From the NCBI GenBank assembly GCA_965243335.1, contig OZ251545.1, forward strand, positions 3,472,001-3,536,000: a stretch of DNA of 64,000 nt, given 5' to 3'. The stretch's first letter is position 1. Each line of letters begins with the position of its first letter. This document shows positions 57,985-64,000 of the stretch, piece by piece. The notes beneath the pieces are model-generated. The model worked only from the letters and a program-made list of their open reading frames with translations, did not search any database and was not told where the DNA came from. This stretch comes from JAJDXW01 sp965243335. Its GTDB lineage: Bacteria; Pseudomonadota; Gammaproteobacteria; HK1. The translations under genes and the position numbers were made by a program.

Positions 57985-58862
57985 CGTCGATCTCCTGGTT
58001 CGGAACCGGGGCCGCCGGTCACGGGTGGGTCCAGCCGGAACCCGGCGAAGGTCTCGCCCGCCAGCAGCCCGGCCAGGTGGGTCTTCAGGTCGAAGTCCGG
58101 GTCCACCGCGTGCGCCGCCTCGTAGGCTGCGCCCAACGAACCGCCCGCCGCAAGTGCGCCGAGCAGCGTGAACCCGGATTCATCGAGGGTGCGCACCTCC
58201 ACCTCCGCCCCGGGCCGGATCACGAGCAGCCATTCGGCGCCTCCCTCCACCTCGATGGCTCCTTCCGGCGCCTCCCCGTCGTCCGCGAGGGCGATGCGCC
58301 AGACGTTCGAGACCGGGTACGGGGAGGCCAGCCGCTGGCAGGACGGATGCGGTACGAGCACGAGATCGGCCATGCGTTCGGGAGGAACCCCTGCGAGGTC
58401 GTCCGCCCGGAGCGCGTCCGCCTCGGCCGCGAGGTAGGCCCGATGCCAGGCGAGCTCGAGGCGCCCCACGTCCGCGAACCACGGATAGCGCGCCGCCGCC
58501 TCGTAGCCGGCCACGAACTCCGGGAGGCCGAAGCCGTACTCGAGGAGCCGTCCGTGCGCCGGAGGGTGCGTGCGGGCGTAGTCGCGGGCGACGCGGGCGA
58601 AGAAGTCGGCGCCCATCAGCCGGACGAGGGCGGGGTAGAGCCCTTCGAGCGACCGGACGAGCGCCGATGCGATGTTGTTGCGGTAGACGTCGAGGCGGGT
58701 GCTCGGGCGGGGGCCTTCCTCCCGCGCGAGGGCCGCGGCCGCCGCGTCGTCGCCCTCCCCGGCCATCGCCGCCGCGAAGGCCGCCTGCATGGCGGCGAGG
58801 CCGTCCTCCGCGGCCTTCGGTCCGGAGGTCCGGGACCCGGCGCGGGCGGGGGAGCCCGACAT
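57981..58862 (-). CDS. bufC: BufC/HvfC-like DUF2063 protein
   Basis: The 293-residue protein has the DUF2063 N-terminal helical domain (RLDVYRNNIASALVRSLEGL, LMGADFFARVARDYARTHPP) followed by a beta domain with ALADDGEAPEGAIEVEG. In bufferin clusters it binds the DUF692 (MNIO) enzyme and the precursor. ATG 58862 follows the bufB stop (58864) by one base. The N-terminal extension includes an Ala/Glu-rich coil. Confidence 0.85.
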   Translation of the reverse strand: MSGSPARAGSRTSGPKAAEDGLAAMQAAFAAAMAGEGDDAAAAALAREEGPRPSTRLDVYRNNIASALVRSLEGLYPALVRLMGADFFARVARDYARTHPPAHGRLLEYGFGLPEFVAGYEAAARYPWFADVGRLELAWHRAYLAAEADALRADDLAGVPPERMADLVLVPHPSCQRLASPYPVSNVWRIALADDGEAPEGAIEVEGGAEWLLVIRPGAEVEVRTLDESGFTLLGALAAGGSLGAAYEAAHAVDPDFDLKTHLAGLLAGETFAGFRLDPPVTGGPGSEPGDRR

Positions 58863-58863
58863 C

Positions 58864-59793
58864 TCAAGCCGCCTGTCCGGCTCCGTTACGGGCTCCGCCG
58901 GCGGCGCCCCGGACGGCGGACGCCTCGCGCGCGGCCCGGTCGGCAAGGTGCGCCTCCGCCAGCAGCGCCTCGAAGGGCGGAAGGTTCGCGTCGCGCTCGA
59001 TGAGGGTCGGAACCGGCCCCCGGCGGCCGATCACCTCCCGGTAGAGCCCCCACACCTCCTCGATCACCGCGGAGCCGTGGTCGTCGACCCGGATGGCGCA
59101 TCCGTCCGCGTCGTCGACCGCGTGCCCCGCAAGATGGATCTCCTCGACCGCCTCCAGCGCGAACGCATCGAGCCAGGCGCACGGGTCGAACGCATGGTTG
59201 CTCGCACACACGAACAGGTTGTTCACGTCGAGGAGGAGGCCGCAGCCGGTGCGGCGCGCGAGCTCGGCCAGGAACTCCGGCTCGGGGATCTCCTCCCGGT
59301 CGAAGCGCAGGTAGGTCGAGGGGTTCTCGATGAGGATGGGCCGCTGGAGGTGGTCCTGGGCCCGGGCCACGTTGCCGGCCATCACGTCCAGGGCCTCGCG
59401 GGTCATCGGCGCCGGGAGCAGGTCGGCGAGGAAGCGATCGCCGATCCGGCTCCAGGACAGGTGCTCCGAGACCACGAAGGGCTCGAAGCGGTCGACGAGC
59501 GCCCGCAACCGGTCCAGGTGGTCCCGGGGCGGCGGATCGCAGGAGCCGAGGGACATGCCCACCCCGTGCAGGGAGAGCGGATAGTCGGCGCGGACCGCCT
59601 CCAGGTAGCGAAGCGGCGGCCCGCCCTCGACCATGTAGTTCTCCGGGTGGACCTCGAACCAGCCGAGGTCCGGCCGGGTCTCGAGGACCGTCCGGTAGTG
59701 CTCCGGCTTGAGCCCCACCCCCGCCCGGTCGGGCGGGGGCCGGTTCGGGCGCGAGGCGCCGGCCCGTGCCGGCGAGGCCGCGCCGCCGCCCAC
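58864..59793 (-). CDS. bufB: BufB/HvfB: DUF692 multinuclear non-haem iron-dependent oxidative enzyme (MNIO)
   Basis: The 309-residue TIM-barrel enzyme has WFEVHPENYMVEGGPP, YPLSLHGVGMSLGSC, VSEHLSWSR, PILIENPSTYLRF, LLLDVNNLFVCASNHAFDP and IHLAGH, the His/Glu/Asp ligands of the MNIO family. MNIO enzymes turn cysteines of the precursor peptide into thiooxazoles or related copper-binding groups. The start is GTG 59793 with GGAG upstream. It lies directly downstream of the bufA precursor gene. Confidence 0.92.
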   Translation of the reverse strand: MGGGAASPARAGASRPNRPPPDRAGVGLKPEHYRTVLETRPDLGWFEVHPENYMVEGGPPLRYLEAVRADYPLSLHGVGMSLGSCDPPPRDHLDRLRALVDRFEPFVVSEHLSWSRIGDRFLADLLPAPMTREALDVMAGNVARAQDHLQRPILIENPSTYLRFDREEIPEPEFLAELARRTGCGLLLDVNNLFVCASNHAFDPCAWLDAFALEAVEEIHLAGHAVDDADGCAIRVDDHGSAVIEEVWGLYREVIGRRGPVPTLIERDANLPPFEALLAEAHLADRAAREASAVRGAAGGARNGAGQAA

Positions 59794-59838
59794 GGCCGGG
59801 GCTCCGGGACCCCTCGGGGGCCGGAAACGCTCCGAGGG

Positions 59839-60105
59839 TCAGCCTTCGCTCAGGCTGCCGCCGACGAGCTTCTCGCAGAGGCCCTTGGGGGTGAGCACCC
59901 AGGCGTTCTTCTGGCTGTCCGCGGTCGACGTCCCCTGGCACGTGGTGCCCGCGCCGGCCTTGCAGTCGTTCATGCCGGCCTTGGCCACGCCGTAACACTT
60001 CTCCATGTCGGCGGCGAGCGCCCCGGCGACGGGAGCGGCGGCGAGGGCGGCGGTCAGCGCGCCGGCCACCGTGAGCTTCGTGAGGGTGGATGCTTGATCG
60101 GCCAT
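59839..60105 (-). CDS. bufA: BufA1-type bufferin precursor (DUF2282)
   Basis: The 88-residue protein has a signal peptide (about 1-32, ending GALAA) and a short mature part with four cysteines: C37, C48, C56 and C77. These give the DUF2282 pattern MEKCYGVAKAGMNDC, TTCQGTS, LTPKGLCEKLVGG. It is a RiPP precursor, modified by BufB with BufC, exported as a copper-binding bufferin. GGAGG precedes the ATG at 60105. The three partner genes follow on the same strand. Confidence 0.93.
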   Translation of the reverse strand: MADQASTLTKLTVAGALTAALAAAPVAGALAADMEKCYGVAKAGMNDCKAGAGTTCQGTSTADSQKNAWVLTPKGLCEKLVGGSLSEG

Positions 60106-60357
60106 GACCGAATCCTCCGTATGAGTGCCTGACGAGTCGTTCCGAACGAGGCTCGATCTCCGGCCTCCGTTCGGCTCGGGGCCGGGGCGCCGGCTTCCGG
60201 CTCCCGCGGTCCCGGCGCGGAAGGATGGTAGTGGAACGGGAGCACCGCTTCCATTGCGGAGCCGGTTACCCACCATTAAACACGATATCGTACCGGCCTT
60301 CGCCGCGCGCCGCCCTTGATGCATGTGCGCGGTGGGGCTTTCGCCAATGGCCAGCGC

Positions 60358-60490
60358 CCCTGGGTACGCCGGCGTCCCGCCGGCATGTTCGGTCTCACGG
60401 GCGCTTCGCTCCTTCCCGGGCCGGCGAGACGCCGGCGTACCCAGGGATGGTGCGCCCAGGTTCGATAGCTTACGAACAACGCCCGAGCCT
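60358..60490. repeat. Family-1 palindromic repeat, subtype with GTACGCCGGCG core
   Basis: Arms CCCTGGGTACGCCGGCGTCC (from 60358) and its partner ending at 60446 pair over about 26 bases. Relative to the 2.6 kb core (GGGAACGCGGGCGT), bases have changed on both sides (GGGTACGCCGGCGT), keeping the stem. TTCGTAAGCT appears in inverse orientation at 60467-60476. It accounts for part of the 577-base gap before the ABC-F gene, which holds no gene. Confidence 0.78.
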
Positions 60491-60682
60491 CCCCTCGGGA
60501 ACGGCGCGTCCTTGTGGACACGGGACCTGGATATTCCGCCTCGCGGCCCCCTGACGCGGAGCCCCGCCAGCACATTCGCACGGTCGAAGCGGCGCGGAAC
60601 GGATTACGGCCCGCCACCGGGAGCGGGCCGTCGTCCGCCGCAGGGGACGGGGAGGGCTCCGGGTCGTGCCTCGACCCTCGCG

Positions 60683-62563
60683 TCAGTCCCCGCTTCCGGT
60701 CCTGTCGTCGCCCCCAGCCCGCCGTTCAAGGTCGCTCCACCGCTCGAACGCGCCTTCGAGCTCCGCCTCGGCCTCACCGAGTGCGCGGCGCGCGCCGGCG
60801 ATGACCGGGGACGGCTCCCGGTAGAACGCGGGGCTCGCGAGCTTCTCGTGCAGCGCCGCGATGCGGCCCTCGAGGGCCTCGATCCGCTCCGGCAGGGCCT
60901 CCAGCTCCCGGCGTTCCGAGTAGGAGATGCGCCGCGGCCGGCCGTTCCTTCGCCGCCGCCCGCCGGCCTGCGGCGCCGACCCCGACCCCGATGGCGACGC
61001 CGCGCCGCCCGCATCGGCGCAGTCCGGCGTCTCCACCGCGTTCCGCGACCAGGCGATCCAGTCGGACCAGCCCCCGGTGTGCTCCCGCACCCGCCCTTCC
61101 CCTTCCAGGACGAACAGCGAGGTCACGAGATGGTCGAGAAACGTCCGGTCGTGGCTGACGAGGAGCAGCGTGCCGGCGTACTCTCCGAGCCGCTCTTCGA
61201 GCACGTCGAGGGTCTCGAGATCGAGGTCGTTGGTGGGTTCGTCGAGCACCAGCAGGTTCGAAGGCCGGGCGAACAGCCGGGCGAGGAGCAACCGGTTGCG
61301 CTCGCCCCCGGACAGCGCCCGGACCGGGTCCTGCGCGCGGCGCGCCGAGAACAGGAAGTCCTGGAGATAGCCCAGCACGTGGACCGACTTCCCGTGCACG
61401 GCGAGGAACTCCCCGCCTACGGGGAGGAATTCCCCGCCGTCGGCCACCGCATCCTTGACGGTCGCGTCTTCCGGGAGCCGCTCCCGCTCCTGGTCGAAGT
61501 AGGCGATCCGAAGGCCCGTACCGTGCCGCACCCGGCCCTGCGCGGGCTCGAGGTCCCCGATCAGCAGACGGGCCAGGGTGGTCTTTCCGATGCCGTTCGG
61601 GCCGACGATCCCCACCCGGTCCCCCCGCTCGACGAGGCAGGAGAACCCCGCGACGACGGGAGCGCCGGCATGGCCGAAGGCGACGTCGTCCGCCTCGATC
61701 ACCTTCCTTCCGGACCGCCCGCCCTCGGCGAGGGCGAGCCGGGGACCGGAGGGGTCCGGCCGTTCCCGCCGGGCGCGGCGCTCCTCCCGCATCGCGGCGA
61801 GCCGCCGCAGGCGGCCCATGTTCCGGGTCCGTCGCGCCTTGAGCCCGCGGCGCAGCCAGGCCTCCTCGCCCGCGAGCCTCCGGTCGAACCGCGCCGCCTC
61901 CTGCTCCTCGGCCTCCCAGCGTTCGTCGCGCCGGCGAAGGAAGTTCGCGTAGTCCCCCGGCCAGGAGGTCGCCCGCCCCCGGTCGATCTCCACGATCCGG
62001 GTCGCGAGCCGTTCGAGGAACGCGCGATCGTGGGTCGTGAACACGAGGCCCCCGGCGAACCCCGCGGCCAGCCGCTCCAGTCCCTCGATGGCGGGGAGGT
62101 CGAGGTGGTTGGTCGGCTCGTCGAGGAGGAGGAGGTCGGGCTCCGCCGCCAGGGCGCGCGCGATCAGCAGCCGCCGCCGGTAGCCGCCCGAGAGCGACTC
62201 GAACGCGGCGTCCGGCTCGATGCCGGCTTCTTCGAGGGCGCGGTCGGCCCGCCAGTCGCGCTCCCAGTGCTCCTGCTCCGGGAGGCCCGCGAATCCACCC
62301 CGGACCACGTCGCGCGCGGACCCGCCGAGACCGCCCGGCAGCACCTGTGGGACGAGGGAGATCCGAAGCCCCGGCCGGCGCTCGACCAAGCCCGCATCGG
62401 GCTCCCGGAGGCCGGCGAGGATGGAGAGGAGCGTGGACTTGCCGGCCCCGTTCCGGCCGGTCACGCAGACCCGCTCCCCGGCCTCGAAGGCGAGGTCGAC
62501 CTCCTCGAACAGGACCTCGGCGCCGACCGCCGCGCCGATCCCCCGCGTCCTCATCAGCGGCAT
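60683..62563 (-). CDS. ABC-F family ATPase (Uup-like)
   Basis: The 626-residue protein has two ABC domains in one chain: Walker A GRNGAGKSTLLSIL and GPNGIGKTTLARLL, signatures LSGGYRRRLLIARAL and LSGGERNRLLLARLF, Walker B DLLLLDEPTNHLD and LLVLDEPTNDLD. The linker and basic C-terminal coil (ALPERIEALEGRIAALHEKL) fit Uup-type ABC-F proteins, which act on ribosomes or on DNA transposition intermediates. A Gly/Glu-rich block (DGGEFLPVGGEFLAVHGKS) interrupts the second domain. Start ATG 62563; MRTRGIG nine bases later is also possible. Confidence 0.9.
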   Translation of the reverse strand: MPLMRTRGIGAAVGAEVLFEEVDLAFEAGERVCVTGRNGAGKSTLLSILAGLREPDAGLVERRPGLRISLVPQVLPGGLGGSARDVVRGGFAGLPEQEHWERDWRADRALEEAGIEPDAAFESLSGGYRRRLLIARALAAEPDLLLLDEPTNHLDLPAIEGLERLAAGFAGGLVFTTHDRAFLERLATRIVEIDRGRATSWPGDYANFLRRRDERWEAEEQEAARFDRRLAGEEAWLRRGLKARRTRNMGRLRRLAAMREERRARRERPDPSGPRLALAEGGRSGRKVIEADDVAFGHAGAPVVAGFSCLVERGDRVGIVGPNGIGKTTLARLLIGDLEPAQGRVRHGTGLRIAYFDQERERLPEDATVKDAVADGGEFLPVGGEFLAVHGKSVHVLGYLQDFLFSARRAQDPVRALSGGERNRLLLARLFARPSNLLVLDEPTNDLDLETLDVLEERLGEYAGTLLLVSHDRTFLDHLVTSLFVLEGEGRVREHTGGWSDWIAWSRNAVETPDCADAGGAASPSGSGSAPQAGGRRRRNGRPRRISYSERRELEALPERIEALEGRIAALHEKLASPAFYREPSPVIAGARRALGEAEAELEGAFERWSDLERRAGGDDRTGSGD

Positions 62564-62627
62564 GGGGAGAGGATACCGCGCGGGAAGATGGAGCCTGCCG
62601 CAGGCGGATCGCTCGTCCTGCGGCGGG

Positions 62628-62948
62628 TCAGGGGTCCCGGGCGGCGGCGCCGAGGAGGGCGGACGCGATCTCCTCCCATTCGTCGTCGAGGGGCGCCTCC
62701 GAGGCCGGGCGCCCCGCCCGCCGATACCAGTAGCCCGCATTCGCGAGATCGCCCTCCACCCGATGCAGGTGGGCGTGCGCCCAGGCCCCGTCCCGGCTGT
62801 CGTCGCTCTGGGCCGCGCCGTGCGCCGCCTCCCACTCGTTCCGGGCGAGGCGCCAGAGCGCCCGGAGCGCGGGGCCGAGGCCCTCCGGCGGCTTCGCTTC
62901 CGTCCCGGCCGCCGCCGCGGCGGCCTTGAACTCCTTCGCGTCCATCAT
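62628..62948 (-). CDS. Small conserved hypothetical protein downstream of CitE-like gene
   Basis: The 106-residue protein starts MMDAKEFKAAAAAAG and has LGPALRALWRLARNEWEAAH, DDSRDGAWAHAHLHRVEGD and NAGYWYRRAGRP. This pattern is familiar from uncharacterised alphaproteobacterial proteins. It starts ATGA-overlapped with the end of the CitE gene, so the two are coupled. Function unknown. Confidence 0.75.
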   Translation of the reverse strand: MMDAKEFKAAAAAAGTEAKPPEGLGPALRALWRLARNEWEAAHGAAQSDDSRDGAWAHAHLHRVEGDLANAGYWYRRAGRPASEAPLDDEWEEIASALLGAAARDP

Positions 62949-63877
62949 GCCTTGCCTCCTTCTCCCCCTCCCCCGGCTCCCCCCCTCTCCGCGGCGCGGT
63001 CGATCTCGTCCGCGAGATCGATGACCCGCTGCGCCTTCTCCACGATGGGATAGTCGATGAAGTAGCCGTCCACCTGGATCGAGGCCGAGCCCCGCGCCTC
63101 CGCCTCCCGGAACGCCGCGAGGTAGCGGCGGGCCTGGGCGACCTCCTCGCCGGTCGGCGAGAACGCCTCGTTCACCGGCCCCACCTGCTCGGGGTGGATG
63201 CAGAGCTTGCCCTGGAAGCCGAAGTCGCGGGCTAGCTCGGCGGAGCGACGGAGCGAGTCGAGCCGGCCGACGTGGATGAACACGGTGTCGATCGGCGGCT
63301 CGAGCCCCGCCGCCCGGCTCGCGAGCGCGATCGCGGGCCGCGCCTGGTCGAGCTCGCGCTCGCCGTCCGTCCAGCGAAGCCCCATGTCGAGGGTGTAGTC
63401 CCCCGCCCCGAACGAGAGGCGCCGCACCCGGGTCCCCGCCCCGCAGATGGAGGCGAGCGCCGCCACCCCCTTGCCGGTCTCGATGATCGGGAGGACGTCG
63501 AAGGCGCCCGGCGCCATGCCGCGCTCGCGCTCGAGCTGCGAGACCACCCAGTCCACCGTCCGGAGGTCCGACGCCGACTCGAGCTTCGGGAGCACGATCC
63601 CGTCCACGCCGGGCGCGACGACGGCTTGGAGGTCGCCCCAGCAGAAGGGGGTATCGACCGCGTTCACCCGCACGTAGCCGCGTGCGGGGCGGCCCCCGGC
63701 GCGGGGGGACCGATTCGCGAGCGCGTCGACGACGACGCTCCGGGTCGCCTCCTTCTCCGCGATCGCGACCGCGTCCTCGAGGTCGAGGATCACCGCGTCG
63801 GCGTCCAGGCCGAGACACTTCTCCACCTTCCGGGGATGGTTGCCGGGGGCGAAGAGGAGGGATCGAAACAGGGGCAT
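62945..63877 (-). CDS. HpcH/HpaI (CitE-like) CoA ester lyase family protein
   Basis: The 310-residue barrel protein starts RSLLFAPGNHPRKVEKC and has DADAVILDLEDAVAIAEKEA (metal-binding acid), VDGIVLPKLESASDLRTVDW, LPIIETGKGVAALASICG, RLSFGAGDYTLDMGLRWTD and GFQGKLCIHPEQVGPVNEAF. It belongs with malyl-CoA/citramalyl-CoA lyases or thioesterases (CitE-like). The substrate is not fixed. A Gly-rich tail (GGAGGGGEGGKA) ends the protein. ATG 63877 follows GGAGCCTCCCC-like spacing. The final 123 bases of the window show no gene. Confidence 0.85.
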   Translation of the reverse strand: MPLFRSLLFAPGNHPRKVEKCLGLDADAVILDLEDAVAIAEKEATRSVVVDALANRSPRAGGRPARGYVRVNAVDTPFCWGDLQAVVAPGVDGIVLPKLESASDLRTVDWVVSQLERERGMAPGAFDVLPIIETGKGVAALASICGAGTRVRRLSFGAGDYTLDMGLRWTDGERELDQARPAIALASRAAGLEPPIDTVFIHVGRLDSLRRSAELARDFGFQGKLCIHPEQVGPVNEAFSPTGEEVAQARRYLAAFREAEARGSASIQVDGYFIDYPIVEKAQRVIDLADEIDRAAERGGAGGGGEGGKA

Positions 63878-64000
63878 GGGGAGGCTCCTCGGGGCTCCAG
63901 GGCGCGGGCGGCGCGGTCCGGGGCGGCGCCGTGCGGCCCGCCGCGGCGCCTCGCGGCGGGCGCGGCAGGCGGGGCGCGGACCGGCGCGCCACGGTCGTGA

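Overview
The window is about 64 kb of very GC-rich bacterial DNA (roughly 68-70% G+C by eye) with dense, often ATGA-overlapping genes. The best lineage clue is the DksA/TraR protein at 50865-52025. Its zinc-finger region has the single-Cys form (FCEETGDPI ... IATLSVEAQERRE) typical of Alphaproteobacteria. A bufferin operon, a CitE-like lyase followed by a small 'DSRD' protein, and a large-type/2-methylcitrate-like citrate synthase fit an uncultured alphaproteobacterium. No rRNA, tRNA or CRISPR array was recognised.

Layout. 1-4.1 kb: a cut-off gene, divergent bfd/bfr iron-storage genes, a YbaK-type deacylase and an M20 amidohydrolase. 4.2-28.6 kb: a defence-like island, mostly on the minus strand. 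In transcriptional order it holds an SNF2 helicase with a DUF3883-like end, an AAA/PD-(D/E)XK protein, an OLD-like ATPase, a protein joining a DUF4276/MAD4-like domain in frame to a DUF1156 DNA methylase, a ParB-domain/OLD-ATPase fusion, a Swt1-HEPN/DUF499 ATPase, and another OLD-like ATPase. DUF1156 and DUF499 genes are usually neighbours. Here about 6 kb separates the methylase from the ParB fusion, filled with a Uma2 endonuclease, a HEPN protein, a DUF3800 protein and several gene ghosts: a DUF1156 C-terminus, a Uma2 5' end, an HhH-GPD-like piece, a PIN toxin and a frameshifted gene.

28.7-48.1 kb is mostly metabolic. It has two alpha/beta hydrolases, a fused E1alpha-E1beta dehydrogenase, a CoA transferase, SbmA, a LarA-like protein, a VOC protein joined to a three-gene unknown cassette, an aminotransferase, an NHL protein, ChrA, Xth, alanine dehydrogenase and Pta. 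48.2-64 kb holds a truncated PIN toxin, citrate synthase, DksA with a histone-H1-like tail, a RuBisCO-like protein fused to a cupin and coupled to a TPR-sulfotransferase, a polysaccharide deacetylase, a coiled-coil DUF1640-like protein, the bufferin operon (bufA-bufB-bufC-doxX), an ABC-F ATPase and a CitE-like lyase.

Two genome-wide features stand out. One is a set of dispersed palindromic repeats, one family of which is inserted in frame inside the DUF1156 methylase. The other is a set of simple-sequence, low-complexity insertions in otherwise conserved proteins (helicase, DUF499, E1 fusion, Pta, SbmA, sulfotransferase, DksA). All family assignments are from reading the sequence; no search was run.
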